Under the pieces are notes generated by a model. The model did not search any database, was not told the DNA's origin, and saw only the letters and a program-made list of their open reading frames with translations. From Rodentibacter sp. JRC1 (lineage in GTDB: Bacteria > Pseudomonadota > Gammaproteobacteria > Enterobacterales > Pasteurellaceae), in the NCBI RefSeq assembly GCF_020521555.1, contig NZ_BPWA01000001.1:434001-498000 (forward strand): a DNA stretch of 64,000 nucleotides. The letters are read 5' to 3'. The position numbers were made by a program, and so were the translations under genes. Shown here piece after piece: positions 39,323 through 50,309 of the stretch; within the stretch, counting starts at the first letter, position 1, and every line of letters begins with the position of its first letter.

Positions 39323-40348
39323 TCAAGAAATAGCATTTTCGCTATTCACTTCGCCGTTTTTTCCTATAAATCTAACTTCCGGTTGTAAATAGACCCCGAA
39401 CTTTTCCGCAACGGTTTTACGAATATGATGAGCAAGTTTTATCACATCATTTCCTGTCGCATTTGCTTTATTGATGAGTACAAGGGCTTGATTTTCATGC
39501 ACGGCGGCACCACCGATTTGAAAGCCTTTAAGATTACATTGGTCAATCAGCCAGCCTGCTGCAAGTTTTACCGAGCCGTCAGGTTGTGAAAAGTGCGGTA
39601 GATTTTCGACCTGTTTTTGAATCCCAGCAAATTGTGCGGCACTCACTACCGGATTTTTAAAAAAACTACCGGCATTACCAAATTCATCGGGATTAGGCAA
39701 TTTACTTTGACGAATTTGACAAACTTCATCAAACACTTGTTTTGCCGTTACGCTTTGCGGATCAAAATTAACAAGCGAACCGTATTTCAACACCGGCCGC
39801 CAATTTTTCTTCAATTTCAACCCTACGGCTGTAATCACATATCCCTGCTGATAGCGATGTTTAAAAATACTTTCCCGATAACCGAATTCACATTCTTCCG
39901 CGTTTAATCGGAATAATGTAGAAGTGGTTAAATCCAACACTTCCACATAATCACACACATCCTTAAATTCCACACCGTATGCGCCGATATTTTGAATCGG
40001 AGCGGAACCCACACACCCCGGGATTAAAGCAAGATTTTCCAATCCATAAATACCTTGCGCTAAAGACCATTTCACGAGATTATGCCAATTTTCACCACCA
40101 TTGATATGGAGATAGTGAAAATGCTCATCGTGCTTATGTTTGATACCGAATAGACGATTGAGAATCACCACACCGTCAAAATCTTCTAAAAACAGCATAT
40201 TGCTGCCTTGCCCTAAAAAGAGGATAGGCAAATTTTTCGACTTAGCACACTGCCATACTTGTTGAATTTGTTCGATACTGTGCGCTTCAATAATTTCTCG
40301 TGCGTAAACGGGAATATGAAATGTATGAAAAGGTTGTAAACTTTGCAT
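39323..40348 (-). CDS. murB: UDP-N-acetylenolpyruvoylglucosamine reductase MurB
   Basis: A 341-residue FAD enzyme of the type I (E. coli-like) MurB group, with the FAD-binding [14 protein letters not shown] and the active-site [13 protein letters not shown]. It makes UDP-MurNAc for peptidoglycan. It begins 9 bases after narQ and is probably in its operon, as in H. influenzae. An uptake signal lies in frame near 39590. Confidence 0.96.
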   Translation of the reverse strand: MQSLQPFHTFHIPVYAREIIEAHSIEQIQQVWQCAKSKNLPILFLGQGSNMLFLEDFDGVVILNRLFGIKHKHDEHFHYLHINGGENWHNLVKWSLAQGIYGLENLALIPGCVGSAPIQNIGAYGVEFKDVCDYVEVLDLTTSTLFRLNAEECEFGYRESIFKHRYQQGYVITAVGLKLKKNWRPVLKYGSLVNFDPQSVTAKQVFDEVCQIRQSKLPNPDEFGNAGSFFKNPVVSAAQFAGIQKQVENLPHFSQPDGSVKLAAGWLIDQCNLKGFQIGGAAVHENQALVLINKANATGNDVIKLAHHIRKTVAEKFGVYLQPEVRFIGKNGEVNSENAIS

Positions 40349-40357
40349 CTAATTGTC

Positions 40358-42061
40358 CTAAAATAAAGTGTGTGGCAGGGTGATTTTTACCTGTGTACCG
40401 CCTTGTTTAAGGGGTCTGATCGTTAGCTCGGCATTTAGCCGATTGCTGCGTTCAGTCATAATATTTAAGCCATAATGCCCTTCCGGCTCATCTAAACTTG
40501 GAATACCGATACCATCATCTTGGATCGAAATTTCATATTCACCTTCGGCATTTATTTTTGCATTAATTTCAATAAGACTTCCCTTTGAATGTTTAATCGC
40601 ATTCAGTGTCGCCTCACGCACAATTTGCAGCACATGTACAAGTTGAGGCGGATTCAAACTTTGTGAGGGCAACCGACAATTTACCCGCATTTCCATTGTA
40701 GTTTGCGAGCGTAAGGAATCAATCACTTGCTCCAATGCCTGTTGCAAATTCGCTTCTTGCACGGTTAAACGGAAAGTGGCTAAAAGTTCCCGTAATTGTG
40801 CATATCCACCGGAAAGCGCTTGTTCAAAATCAGCAATAATAGTAAGACTTTTTTGTTTAGCCGATTCATCACTTTGCTTTAAATTATGCTTGAGTAAGGT
40901 AAGTTGAATTTGTAAAAATGACAATACTTGTGCCAAAGAATCATGCAATTCCCGTGCAATAATCGATCGCTCTTCCATTAATAAAAGCTGCTCTTGTTGT
41001 CGCTGATTTTTATAGAAATACAGCGCACGGGCTAACATTTGAGCTAAATTTTGCATCATTCGCGGATCGGGACAAGGTAAACCGGCTTGCCACGAAAGCA
41101 CGCCTAAAGCTTCGTTTTCGATTTTCAGTTCTTCTATTTGTAAACTTTGGTAAGGTTGCTTTTCACCAAAGTTTACATTCCAATGTTCCGCACCTAAAAT
41201 GCTAAGTTCGATATAACGCAAATGCTCGCTGACTCGTATGTGATTGAGTAGCTGACTGAGGGTTTTATCATTAATCTCGTTTATAGTTAGTAACTGAGAG
41301 CTTTGATAAAGGGTCGTTAAAGAGCGGTTGCTTTGACGTAACTTTTGAGTTTGTTCATTCACAGAATCTTCAAGACGAGAATAAAGTTTACCCAACTCTG
41401 TCGCCATTTGTGTGAACACACGTGCTAACGTACCAAGCTCGTTATCATTTTTGGTATCAAGGGGGATATGGTTAAATTGACGCATTTGCACTTGCATACT
41501 GGCGCGTGTAAGTAACTTCAACGGCTTTACCACTTCGCGTTGCGTAAACCAAATTACATAGGACACCATCCCTACAATAAGCAGCATAGAAAAACAAAGC
41601 ACGGATAAAGCAAAAATCCACTTTTGTTCACTAAAACGTTGTAATTCAAAAACAAAATGATCTACTTCATTGACATAATCGGCAATATTTTCGCTGTATT
41701 GTTCAATGTTATTTTGCCGTACAAAATCAGCCATTACCGCCCAACGTTCGAGTAAAACCTGATAGGATTGCTTTACAACATCCGGTGTAAAAAATTGATA
41801 CTGAATATCCATTAAACTTGAGGAATGAAGGCTTTTTTCATAAAACTGCAAATTTTTCTCGACCGTATCAGGATGGTTATCCATTAGATGTAACAAACGA
41901 TAACTTTGCATACGCAGAGAACCGGAAATGTTAATGGCTTCCGCATCGGATTTATTACTTGCCATAATCGCCAAACTTAGCGAACTGATGATCCCTGCTG
42001 CTGCAATAATAAAAAAAAGATATTTTGCAATCTTGATAGAAACGGAATGTGTTGTTTGCAC
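40358..42061 (-). CDS. narQ: Nitrate/nitrite sensor histidine kinase NarQ
   Basis: A 567-residue membrane sensor. Two helices (about 13-35 and 148-170) flank a periplasmic domain with the P-box GSLRMQSYRL (47-56) that binds nitrate; then HAMP, a GAF-like region, and a HisKA_3 kinase with the phosphorylated histidine H373 (ARELHDSLAQ) and an HATPase domain. It would phosphorylate NarP, which is not in this window. Confidence 0.95.
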   Translation of the reverse strand: MQTTHSVSIKIAKYLFFIIAAAGIISSLSLAIMASNKSDAEAINISGSLRMQSYRLLHLMDNHPDTVEKNLQFYEKSLHSSSLMDIQYQFFTPDVVKQSYQVLLERWAVMADFVRQNNIEQYSENIADYVNEVDHFVFELQRFSEQKWIFALSVLCFSMLLIVGMVSYVIWFTQREVVKPLKLLTRASMQVQMRQFNHIPLDTKNDNELGTLARVFTQMATELGKLYSRLEDSVNEQTQKLRQSNRSLTTLYQSSQLLTINEINDKTLSQLLNHIRVSEHLRYIELSILGAEHWNVNFGEKQPYQSLQIEELKIENEALGVLSWQAGLPCPDPRMMQNLAQMLARALYFYKNQRQQEQLLLMEERSIIARELHDSLAQVLSFLQIQLTLLKHNLKQSDESAKQKSLTIIADFEQALSGGYAQLRELLATFRLTVQEANLQQALEQVIDSLRSQTTMEMRVNCRLPSQSLNPPQLVHVLQIVREATLNAIKHSKGSLIEINAKINAEGEYEISIQDDGIGIPSLDEPEGHYGLNIMTERSNRLNAELTIRPLKQGGTQVKITLPHTLF

Positions 42062-42185
42062 AACCTTGCCTCAATAAGAAAAGAACGGCGGTTAGTTTAA
42101 CATGAAAGTGCGGTCGATTTTAAATAAGAAATCCGCCTTATTTCCACAAGACGGACTCAAAAATTACGCCAAAATCAACCGCACT

Positions 42186-44018
42186 TTATTCCACGGTTAC
42201 CGCTTTTGCAAGGTTACGTGGTTGATCCACGTCAGTGCCTTTAATTAATGCAACATGATAAGCCAGTAATTGCATTGGTACCGTATAGAAGATCGGCGCA
42301 ACGATTTCATTCACTTTCGGCATAGTGATGATTTTCATCCCTTCCGTTTCGCTAAAACCGGCATCGTTATCGGCAAATACATATAATTGACCGCCACGGG
42401 CGCGCACTTCTTCAATATTGGATTTGACTTTTTCCAACAAATCATTGGTCGGCGCAACTACGATAACCGGCATATCCGCATCAATTAATGCCAACGGACC
42501 GTGTTTTAATTCACCGGCGGCATAGGCTTCTGCGTGAATGTAGGAGATCTCTTTTAATTTTAAAGAGGCTTCCATCGCAATCGGATAGTATTCCCCTCGA
42601 CCTAAAAATAAAGCGTGATGTTTTTCAGCAAAGTCTTCCGCAAGCGCTTCGATTTCTTTATCAAAAGCCAGTCCTTTTTCAACATCAGCCGGAAGAGAAT
42701 GCAATGCTTTAACAATCTCTTTTTCTTTTTCATCCGAAATATTGCCGTTGAGTTTACCGATTGCCGTAACCAACATCAGCATTGCGGCTAACTGCGTGGT
42801 GAAGGCTTTTGTGGATGCTACGCCAATTTCAACGCCGGCACGTGTCATAAATGCGAGATCGGATTCACGAACAAGGGAAGAACCCGCCACGTTACAAATT
42901 GTCATTGCAGCCATATAGCCTTTTTCTTTCGCCAAACGAAGGGCGGCTAATGTGTCCGCCGTTTCACCGGATTGAGAAAGCGTAAGCAATAAACTATTCG
43001 GTCGGGTAACAAATTTACGATAACGAAATTCAGAAGCGATTTCCACATCACAGCTCACACCGGCAAGGGCTTCAAACCAATAACGAGCCGCCATTCCTGA
43101 ATTATATGATGTACCGCAAGCGACAATTTGAACATGCTGTACTTTTTCTAAAATTTCTTTCGCCCCGTTGCCGATTGATTCGACAATCACATTATTGTGA
43201 TTAATACGCCCTTCCATGGTATTGATCAGTGCGGTCGGTTGTTCATAAATTTCTTTTTGCATAAAGTGGCGGAATTTGCCTTTTTCAGCCGCATCATTTT
43301 CAAGATTTGACTCATGGGTTTCACGCTCTACTTTATTGCCATTGGTGTCATAAATATCCACCGTGCGGCGAGTTATTTCCGCAATATCCCCCTCTTCTAA
43401 GAAAATGAAACGGCGGGTAACGCTTAATAATGCAAGTTGATCCGAGGCTAAGAAATTTTCACCGATACCTAAACCTATCACCAGCGGACTGCCTGAACGC
43501 GCCGCCACAAGGTGTTCGGGATGATGGCGATCCATCACGACCATACCATATGCACCTGTAAGCTGTTTCACTACTTTTTGAACCGCCTCTAATAAAGAAT
43601 CCGTGCTACGCATTTCCCATTCCACAAGATGAGCGATAACTTCCGTATCCGTTTGTGAAAGAAATACATAACCGCGGGATTTTAATAAATCACGTAATTC
43701 TTCGTGATTTTCGATAATCCCGTTGTGTACCACGGCAAAATTACCTGAAATGTGAGGATGCGCATTAGCTTCGGAAGGTTCACCATGGGTTGCCCAACGG
43801 GTGTGTGCGATACCCGTTCCGCCAATTAACGGTTTTTCAGCCACGGCTTCGTCCAATGCCTTAACTTTACCTAAACAACGCACACGCTGTAATTCATTTT
43901 GTTGATTTACCACAGCCACACCTGCAGAATCGTAACCACGATACTCTAAACGATGTAATCCGCTAATTAAAATTTCTGCTACATCACGCTGCGCGACTGC
44001 GCCAACAATACCACACAT
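42186..44018 (-). CDS. glmS: Glutamine-fructose-6-phosphate aminotransferase GlmS
   Basis: A 610-residue enzyme with the N-terminal glutaminase (nucleophile C2, MCGIVGAV) and two SIS domains. It makes glucosamine-6-phosphate, the first step to UDP-GlcNAc. It follows the DeoR-family gene after 53 bases that include an uptake signal. I see no glmS ribozyme. Confidence 0.97.
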   Translation of the reverse strand: MCGIVGAVAQRDVAEILISGLHRLEYRGYDSAGVAVVNQQNELQRVRCLGKVKALDEAVAEKPLIGGTGIAHTRWATHGEPSEANAHPHISGNFAVVHNGIIENHEELRDLLKSRGYVFLSQTDTEVIAHLVEWEMRSTDSLLEAVQKVVKQLTGAYGMVVMDRHHPEHLVAARSGSPLVIGLGIGENFLASDQLALLSVTRRFIFLEEGDIAEITRRTVDIYDTNGNKVERETHESNLENDAAEKGKFRHFMQKEIYEQPTALINTMEGRINHNNVIVESIGNGAKEILEKVQHVQIVACGTSYNSGMAARYWFEALAGVSCDVEIASEFRYRKFVTRPNSLLLTLSQSGETADTLAALRLAKEKGYMAAMTICNVAGSSLVRESDLAFMTRAGVEIGVASTKAFTTQLAAMLMLVTAIGKLNGNISDEKEKEIVKALHSLPADVEKGLAFDKEIEALAEDFAEKHHALFLGRGEYYPIAMEASLKLKEISYIHAEAYAAGELKHGPLALIDADMPVIVVAPTNDLLEKVKSNIEEVRARGGQLYVFADNDAGFSETEGMKIITMPKVNEIVAPIFYTVPMQLLAYHVALIKGTDVDQPRNLAKAVTVE

Positions 44019-44071
44019 AAGTTTTCCTCGTTAATTTATAAATAAAAAATGATTGTCGTTTTGACCGCACT

Positions 44072-44845
44072 TTATACACAAAGCACTTCGACACCTTGCA
44101 CCGAAATGGCTTGTTTATCTTGTTCCGACAGCCCTTTATCTGTTATCAATACATCAATTTGCTGCCAAGTTAATTCTAGATTCGGCATTTTTCTACCTAT
44201 TTTCTGGGATTCAACCATAACGATAACCTCCCGCGATACTTCTGCCATCACTTGGCTTAAACCGACCAATTCATTGAAAGTTGTTGTACCTCGCGCCAAA
44301 TCAATGCCATCCGCGCCAATAAAAAGTTGGTCAAAATCATAAGATCGCAGCACTTGCTCCGCCACTTTACCTTGAAAAGATTCTGAACGGGTATCCCACG
44401 TTCCTCCTGTCATTAACAGTGTAGGTTCATTCTCTAAAGCACGAAGCTCCGTTGCCACCGAAAGGGAATTCGTCATCACAATCAATCCCTGCTTACGATT
44501 AAGTTGTTTAATCAGTGCAGTAGTGGTACTGCCGCTATCCACAATGATTCGATTGTGATCACGAATACGCTCTGCCGCGGCCCTAGCTATGACTTGCTTT
44601 CGTTCCGAAAGTTCATCATTTTCGCTTTCATCAATAATTTCTTTCGGCATTAAAATGGCACCACCATATTTACGCAGCAAAAAACCGCTTGTTTCTAAGG
44701 CGGTAAGATCTTTACGAATAGTAACTTCTGAGGTTTCAAACAAATGAACAAGTTGTTCTACACTCACCTCCCCCTGTTGTTGAAGAAGTTGCATAATCGT
44801 GTGACGACGCTGTTGTGTATTGCGAGGGTGATGATTTCGTTTCAT
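44072..44845 (-). CDS. DeoR/GlpR-family transcriptional regulator (next to glmS)
   Basis: A 257-residue DeoR-family regulator: N-terminal helix-turn-helix (about 14-68, VEQLVHLFETSEVTIRKDLTALE) and a C-terminal sugar-phosphate-binding domain (IVDSGSTTTALIKQL, LFIGADGID). Such proteins sense phosphorylated sugars; the position before glmS suggests an amino-sugar phosphate, by inference only. A small inverted repeat upstream may be its own operator. Confidence 0.85.
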   Translation of the reverse strand: MKRNHHPRNTQQRRHTIMQLLQQQGEVSVEQLVHLFETSEVTIRKDLTALETSGFLLRKYGGAILMPKEIIDESENDELSERKQVIARAAAERIRDHNRIIVDSGSTTTALIKQLNRKQGLIVMTNSLSVATELRALENEPTLLMTGGTWDTRSESFQGKVAEQVLRSYDFDQLFIGADGIDLARGTTTFNELVGLSQVMAEVSREVIVMVESQKIGRKMPNLELTWQQIDVLITDKGLSEQDKQAISVQGVEVLCV

Positions 44846-44875
44846 TTGGCTACCCTAGATAACTTACGATTTAAA

Positions 44876-44888
44876 TTTCGGTTCGAAA
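44876..44888. promoter_or_regulatory. Possible DeoR-family operator
   Basis: TTTCGGTTCGAAA, an inverted repeat (TTTCG/CGAAA) about 30 bases before the regulator's start. The TTTCG half-site recalls AgaR/GlpR-type operators. Confidence 0.35.
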
Positions 44889-44931
44889 GTTTATAAAAGT
44901 GCGGTTATTTTGTAAAGGGAATTTTAGACGA

Positions 44932-44958
44932 CAAAAAAACCCTGCCACATAGCAGGGT
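44932..44958 (-). terminator. Terminator of hupA
   Basis: AACCCTGC, loop, GCAGGGTT followed by TTTTTTG on the minus strand, about 20 bases after hupA. Confidence 0.85.
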
Positions 44959-44979
44959 TCATCATCAATAATAAATTAA

Positions 44980-45252
44980 TTATTTGATCGCATCTTTTAA
45001 TGCTTTACCTGATACGAATGCAGGTACTTTAGATGCCGCAATTTTGATCTCCGCACCGGTTTGTGGGTTACGACCGGTACGTGCTGCACGTTGATTTACT
45101 TTGAATGTACCGAAACCGATTAATTGTACCGGCTCGCCTTTTTTAAGGCTTGCAGTGATCGCCTCTAAAGTTGCTTCTAACGCTGCCTTAGCTTGTTTTT
45201 TATTTAGCTCTGCAGCCGTTGCAATTGCATCAATTAAATCTGTCTTGTTCAT
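44980..45252 (-). CDS. hupA: DNA-binding protein HU-alpha
   Basis: A 90-residue HU protein with the DNA-arm motif [21 protein letters not shown]. Nucleoid architecture. The nudC-hemE-yjaG-hupA order matches E. coli except that nfi is missing. Confidence 0.97.
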   Translation of the reverse strand: MNKTDLIDAIATAAELNKKQAKAALEATLEAITASLKKGEPVQLIGFGTFKVNQRAARTGRNPQTGAEIKIAASKVPAFVSGKALKDAIK

Positions 45253-45397
45253 AACTTGTACCTTTTTGTTAATTTAATCCATTTCTTTGATCAAGCTCGC
45301 TGCCAAAGCATTTTCCTAGGCAACAGCTGGCGATGAGGATAATCCAACTTTTAATGAAATAAAAGCACGATTTTCAAATTTTGTGATAAATCTCACT

Positions 45398-45988
45398 TTA
45401 TTGGTCGATTTTTACACCAATATTGGATATCCCCTCAGTCCTAATTTCGTTTTTTAGATCAAGAATCAGTTCAATATCACGTTTTTCACATTCCTTTAAC
45501 AAACGATAAATTTGCCATTGCACGTCTAATTCCGTCTGAATATCCTCGCTTTCTTTTAGTTCGGCTTCGGAAAAATCACGGCAGTTTTCTGTTTCTAATA
45601 ATGCAGTCACCGTTCCTAAAGAAATTCGACTAATTTCGACCGCTCTTTCTAAAGTTTCGCCTGCAATAATGGCATGTACCGTTTCGACTAAGGCTTTGCA
45701 AGCATCGAGCGCAGGAATTATGCCGAAAGTATCGTGTTCATTCACATTAGGAATAATGTTCTCTAATTTTTCCAACTGATTTTCAAAATTAATTTTCGCA
45801 TCTTTTATCGTTAAATATTCCCAGACAAGATTAAGAACATTTTGATAAATTTTTGCCGCCGCTTCTTGCTTGGTGATTTGACAAAATAATTTAAAATTAG
45901 GCATCATACGTTCGCATAACGCAGTCATAAAAGTGAGATGTTGCCAACTTTCAAGATTTTCTAAACGCTTATGAATGGGATTTCTCAT
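45398..45988 (-). CDS. yjaG: YjaG family protein (DUF416)
   Basis: A 196-residue soluble helical protein of the DUF416 family, in the place that E. coli yjaG occupies between hemE and hupA. Function unknown. It starts 9 bases after hemE and is likely co-transcribed. Confidence 0.85.
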   Translation of the reverse strand: MRNPIHKRLENLESWQHLTFMTALCERMMPNFKLFCQITKQEAAAKIYQNVLNLVWEYLTIKDAKINFENQLEKLENIIPNVNEHDTFGIIPALDACKALVETVHAIIAGETLERAVEISRISLGTVTALLETENCRDFSEAELKESEDIQTELDVQWQIYRLLKECEKRDIELILDLKNEIRTEGISNIGVKIDQ

Positions 45989-45997
45989 CGCCTTTCC

Positions 45998-47062
45998 TTA
46001 TTTATGATAAGCTTTGGAATATTCGTGAATCGCATCAACAAAGATTTTCGGTGCGCTTTCCGGCACATCTTGATGAATACCATGACCAAGGTTAAATACG
46101 TGGCCGCTTCCTTCCCCAAAATCGGCTAAAATCGACCGCACTTCTTGTTGAATACGTTCTGTCGGTGCATAAAGCACGCTCGGATCCATATTGCCTTGTA
46201 AGGCAACCTTATCACCGACTCGAGCCTTCGCGTCAGCAAGGTTTACCGTCCAATCTAAACCAATGGCATCACAGCCCGTATTGGCGATGGCTTCCAACCA
46301 CAAACCGCCACCTTTGGTAAATAAAGTGATCGGCACCGGGCGACCTTCATTCTCACGAATCAATCCCTCTACGATTTTATGCATATACTGAAGGGAAAAA
46401 TCCAAATATTCACGATGTCCCAATACACCGCCCCAAGTATCAAAAATCATCACCGATTGCGCACCGGCTTTGATTTGCGCATTAAGATAGAGAGTGACAG
46501 CCTCAGCCAACTTATTAAGCAATAAATGAAGTGTTTGCGGCTCCGCATACATCATTTTTTTGATTTTGCCGAAAGTTTTACTTGAACCGCCTTCCACCAT
46601 ATAGGTAGCCAATGTCCACGGGCTACCGGAAAAACCGATAAGCGGTACTTCACCTTTCAATTCTTGACGAATCGTACGTACGGCATTCATCACGTATTGC
46701 AATTCTTGTTCCGGATCCGGAATGGGTAAATTTTCTACCGCACTTTTATTTTCAATCGGACGGGCAAATTTCGGCCCCTCGCCGACACCAAAACTCAAGC
46801 CTAATCCCATCGCATCAGGAATCGTTAAAATATCAGAAAATAAAATTGCCGCATCCAACTCATAGCGGCGCAAAGGTTGTAAGGTAACTTCGCAAGCCAG
46901 TTCTGCGTTACGACAAAGCGACATAAAATCGCCGGCTTGTGCACGGGTTGCTTTATATTCCGGCAAGTAACGCCCTGCTTGACGCATCATCCACACCGGT
47001 GTGTAATCAACCGGTTGACGTAATAAGGCTTTTAAATAACGATCATTTTTCAACACTGACAT
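45998..47062 (-). CDS. hemE: Uroporphyrinogen decarboxylase HemE
   Basis: A 354-residue TIM-barrel enzyme with the N-terminal signature [15 protein letters not shown]. It decarboxylates uroporphyrinogen III to coproporphyrinogen III in haem synthesis. I use the ATG at 47062 ([10 protein letters not shown]); it overlaps the 3' end of nudC by 20 bases. hemL, another haem gene, is also in this window, so this strain is likely to make haem, unlike H. influenzae. Confidence 0.96.
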   Translation of the reverse strand: MSVLKNDRYLKALLRQPVDYTPVWMMRQAGRYLPEYKATRAQAGDFMSLCRNAELACEVTLQPLRRYELDAAILFSDILTIPDAMGLGLSFGVGEGPKFARPIENKSAVENLPIPDPEQELQYVMNAVRTIRQELKGEVPLIGFSGSPWTLATYMVEGGSSKTFGKIKKMMYAEPQTLHLLLNKLAEAVTLYLNAQIKAGAQSVMIFDTWGGVLGHREYLDFSLQYMHKIVEGLIRENEGRPVPITLFTKGGGLWLEAIANTGCDAIGLDWTVNLADAKARVGDKVALQGNMDPSVLYAPTERIQQEVRSILADFGEGSGHVFNLGHGIHQDVPESAPKIFVDAIHEYSKAYHK

Positions 47063-47885
47063 TTGGGCTTCCTTTTTGGTTATTTTCCACTTGTTTTGTT
47101 TTACTTTCTGCCTCGCAGAGTTCAAGCGTAGCATGAATTAATTTGCGTGCGATAGTACCCGTTGGGGGTAATTCTGGCAAGGGTTGTTTGTAAGAAAACC
47201 ACTGTGCATCGTGAATTTCCGCTTCTTGTAAACGGATTTCACCGCTTTCGTAATCTGCTAAAAAACCTACCATTTGAGAATTAGGAAACGCCCAAGGCTG
47301 ACTGCCGAAATAACGAATATTTTTGACCTGAACCCCCGTCTCTTCCAATACCTCTCGGCGAACGGTTTGTTCAAAGGTTTCGCCCGCTTCCACAAAACCG
47401 GCAAGGGTAGTATACATTCCACCGTTCGGGTGATAATGGCGTTTGTGATTGGCAAGTAAAATTTCCGTCCCTCGGCGCACTGCAACAATAATCGAAGGAC
47501 AAATCACAGGATAGCTGCGATAACCGCAATTCGTACACTGCACGGCAAGTTCGTCTTCCGTTTGCTTGGTTTGATGACCGCACTTTCCACAGAATTTGTG
47601 TGTTTTAAAAAAATGATTGATTTCTACGCCACGATTCAATAAATAAAATTTTTCTTCAGGTAATGAAAGTTGATCGCGTAACCCGACATAATCCCGTTGA
47701 TCATTATCCTGTTCTTCCACAAGCCATAGTTTTTGCCCCTCCCACTCGCCAATCACCATACCTTTTAAATCCTCAATACCTAAGGATTGTGCCGTCCCCA
47801 AAGGTAATTCTCCATTTATTAGATGAAGGTTGGAAGCCTTAGTAAATAACCAATAACCGATATCCGAGGCGTTAATCATCTTCAT
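47043..47885 (-). CDS. nudC: NAD-capped RNA hydrolase / NADH pyrophosphatase NudC
   Basis: A 280-residue Nudix enzyme with a zinc ribbon (C99, C102, C117, C120), a full Nudix box (G163 to G184, with REVLEETG) and the NADH-specific [11 protein letters not shown] signature. It removes NAD caps from RNA and cleaves NADH. First gene before hemE. Starts at 47885 or the second ATG two codons later. Confidence 0.95.
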   Translation of the reverse strand: MKMINASDIGYWLFTKASNLHLINGELPLGTAQSLGIEDLKGMVIGEWEGQKLWLVEEQDNDQRDYVGLRDQLSLPEEKFYLLNRGVEINHFFKTHKFCGKCGHQTKQTEDELAVQCTNCGYRSYPVICPSIIVAVRRGTEILLANHKRHYHPNGGMYTTLAGFVEAGETFEQTVRREVLEETGVQVKNIRYFGSQPWAFPNSQMVGFLADYESGEIRLQEAEIHDAQWFSYKQPLPELPPTGTIARKLIHATLELCEAESKTKQVENNQKGSPNVSVEK

Positions 47886-48091
47886 AAAATCTTCTCCAAA
47901 AACGACCGCACTTTACGATCTGTATTCACACAAAGGACTATTATAGACCGATTACTCCAATGGCTTTCAAAAAGTTTAGAATAATTAAACATAAAGTGCG
48001 GTTAAAAATAGAAATTGTTCCGAATGTTTTGCTATCTTTTCTAATGAGGCGTAAATTAGTGTGAGTTAAAATCAATAAGGATAATCTGATT

Positions 48092-48964
48092 ATGAAAATA
48101 CATTCCCCGCCCTCACTTTATCATCGCGCGATTATCTTTATGATTTCCGCTTATTTCAGCATTACCCTAATGAATGTGTTTGTGAAAACGGCATCCGATA
48201 CTATTCCCGCCAGTGAAACGCTCTTTTCACGCTTTCTAATCGGTTTGTTGTTCTTACTGCCTTTTATGATTAAAGACCGAGATTTCAAAGTGGAAATAAG
48301 TCAGTGGAAGTTCTTGGTGTTACGAAATTTGGCAGGTGTAGTCAGTATGTTGATTAATTTCTATGTGGTAAAATTTTTACCGCTCTCGATCGCCGTTTTG
48401 CTGATGAATACTTCCGCGCTGTTTATTCCGGTTTTACTCCTCTTTTTCCATCAAAAAACACCGCTTAATGTGTTAGCACTTAGTTTGATGGGGTTTGTAG
48501 GCGTATCCATTATTTTACTTACCAATCAAAATGATTCTTTTGAGCCGATCTACGTATTAATCGGTTTAAGCGGTGCTATATTGGCGGCGATGGCGTTTAT
48601 TAGTTTGCAAGAGCTGAATAAACATAATTCCCCCAAAAATATTGTGTTTTACTTCCATTTAATCGGTACTTTATTGCTCCCCTTATTCTTTTTCCCGCAG
48701 TGGAAAATGCCGAATCTATATGAATTAGGGCTTCTTCTCTTTGTCGGTGGATTCGGGCTCATATTCCAACTGCTTTTGACCCGTGCATTCAAATACGCAC
48801 CGGCAAATGTGATTACACCTTTTGCGTTTACAGGCGTAATTTTCTCCAGTCTATTTGACTGGCTTATTTGGAAACACATTCCAAACCTTTATTTTTGGAT
48901 TGGAGCTGTGGTGATTATCCTTTCAGTCAGTTTATTGGCAAAAGTGCGGTCAAAAAAATGTTAG
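48092..48964 (+). CDS. EamA/DMT-family transporter
   Basis: A 290-residue protein with ten hydrophobic segments in two EamA repeats. Substrate unknown. Its last eight codons (AKVRSKKC) are written by the uptake signal that opens repeat copy F, so the C-terminus seems to have been set by the repeat. RBS AAGGATAA before the ATG. Confidence 0.85.
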   Translation: MKIHSPPSLYHRAIIFMISAYFSITLMNVFVKTASDTIPASETLFSRFLIGLLFLLPFMIKDRDFKVEISQWKFLVLRNLAGVVSMLINFYVVKFLPLSIAVLLMNTSALFIPVLLLFFHQKTPLNVLALSLMGFVGVSIILLTNQNDSFEPIYVLIGLSGAILAAMAFISLQELNKHNSPKNIVFYFHLIGTLLLPLFFFPQWKMPNLYELGLLLFVGGFGLIFQLLLTRAFKYAPANVITPFAFTGVIFSSLFDWLIWKHIPNLYFWIGAVVIILSVSLLAKVRSKKC

Positions 48965-49031
48965 TTTTTCGATATTAGTACCCTACGCCCGATAAAAATT
49001 CTCCTTATGCAGCTGCCACATAATACTGTCG
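48943..49031. repeat. Dispersed repeat copy F (partly inside the EamA gene)
   Basis: The left uptake signal (48943-48953) is in the EamA 3' end, then TTTTTCGATATTAGTA, ACCCTACGCCC and the right arm TGCAGCTGCCACATAATACTG. The right uptake signal is lost. Between the convergent EamA and pirin genes. Confidence 0.65.
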
Positions 49032-49138
49032 TTTTTTGCATATTGGCTTTCCAACCCCTGTTGTTAAACATAACTATCCCTTTGGGTAATTGCTTATAGA
49101 AATTAAGGTTATAGGACTGATAACAGCCTCATCATTCA

Positions 49139-49176
49139 CAAAAAAACCACCCTTTCGGGTGGTTTTGCTTTTTGTT
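49139..49176. terminator. Terminator between EamA and pirin genes
   Basis: AAAAAACCACCC-TTTC-GGGTGGTTTTGCTTTTTG: a strong 8-10 bp stem with T runs on both strands just after the pirin stop. Confidence 0.85.
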
Positions 49177-49180
49177 TATT

Positions 49181-50062
49181 TTAATCTAGGCGACCGAATC
49201 GTCCGTTGCGAACATCATTGAAGGCATCAATAATTTGCTCTTTGGTATTCATCACAAAGGGACCATAACCTACAACAGGTTCATTAAGGGGTTCACCGGT
49301 TAACATCAACAATTTTGCTTCATTGTTTGCTTCAATCAACACATCCGCCTCACCACGCTCGAAAGTAACTAACTCACCTCGGCGGGCAATGGCATTTTCC
49401 CCCACTTGGATCGTGCCGTCCAATACCAAAATAATCACATTATGGCTTGCCGGAACACGGAATTTGTGAGTGGTATTGGTATTCATTGTGATATCCCACA
49501 TATTAATCGGGCTGAAAGTGCTTGCTGCACCTTTGACATCAAGCAATTCCCCTGCAATCACCCGTACAGAACCCGCATTATTCGGTAACGCCACCACCGG
49601 AATATCTGCCGATTTGATCGCTTGATATTTTGGCGTTGTCATTTTATCTTTCGCCGGTAAATTCACCCAGAGTTGCACCATTTCAAATAAACCGCCCTCT
49701 TTTGCGAATTTTTCAGAGTGCATTTCTTCGTGCATAACACCGGAACCTGCGGTCATCCATTGCACATCGCCCGCGCAGATTGTTCCGCCACCGCCATGCG
49801 AATCACGGTGCGAGACTTCACCTTGATACGCAATGGTAACGGTTTCAAAACCACGATGCGGATGCTCTTCCACACCACGCAAATCAAATTCGGAATTATC
49901 ACGGCGACCACCTTGGAAAAATTTCGGCGGGTTGTAATCCATTAAAAGGAACGGATCTAAATTTTTGTCTTTGTCATGATAGCTAAACATTGAAGATACG
50001 TGGAAGCCATTACCTACCCAGTGTTTTTCCGGTGAAGTGAAAACATTTGCAACTTTTTTCAT
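49181..50062 (-). CDS. Pirin family protein
   Basis: A 293-residue bicupin with pirin metal-site motifs (EEHPHRGFETVTIAYQGEVSHRDS, GSGVMHEEMHSE) and a pirin C-terminal cupin. Bacterial pirins include quercetin dioxygenases (YhhW) and stress-linked regulators; the role here is unknown. It diverges from the amino-acid ABC transporter. Confidence 0.9.
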   Translation of the reverse strand: MKKVANVFTSPEKHWVGNGFHVSSMFSYHDKDKNLDPFLLMDYNPPKFFQGGRRDNSEFDLRGVEEHPHRGFETVTIAYQGEVSHRDSHGGGGTICAGDVQWMTAGSGVMHEEMHSEKFAKEGGLFEMVQLWVNLPAKDKMTTPKYQAIKSADIPVVALPNNAGSVRVIAGELLDVKGAASTFSPINMWDITMNTNTTHKFRVPASHNVIILVLDGTIQVGENAIARRGELVTFERGEADVLIEANNEAKLLMLTGEPLNEPVVGYGPFVMNTKEQIIDAFNDVRNGRFGRLD

Positions 50063-50194
50063 ATAAAACTCTTTAATTTATTGTTAGAACCTATCATTCC
50101 GTTGATGGAAGGCATTATACTCTTGCTAAAATGTAGATAAATAACAGATTAATTAAAAAATATTTTACTTATAGTAAACAATAAACTTATCTCA

Positions 50195-50220
50195 TAGATG
50201 TTTTATAACTAAAACATCTA
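50195..50220. promoter_or_regulatory. 10-bp perfect dyad upstream of the amino-acid ABC operon
   Basis: TAGATGTTTT, six bases, AAAACATCTA. Its centre is about 67 bases above the proposed start site, the usual place for a LysR-type activator. Confidence 0.5.
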
Positions 50221-50238
50221 ACTCATAAATAAATCGTC

Positions 50239-50268
50239 TTGTTTTTTCTTGGAATTGATTTTTATAAT
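50239..50268 (+). promoter_or_regulatory. Promoter of the amino-acid ABC operon
   Basis: TTGTTT, 18 bases, TATAAT (50263-50268), 41 bases before the ATG. Confidence 0.5.
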
Positions 50269-50309
50269 CCAACCATTGCAAAACAACAGCTTACTTAGGA
50301 ATTCTAACA

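Noticed and set aside
43990..44071. glmS ribozyme upstream of glmS
   Set aside because: The gap is 53 bases, filled by an uptake signal, and has no ribozyme core.
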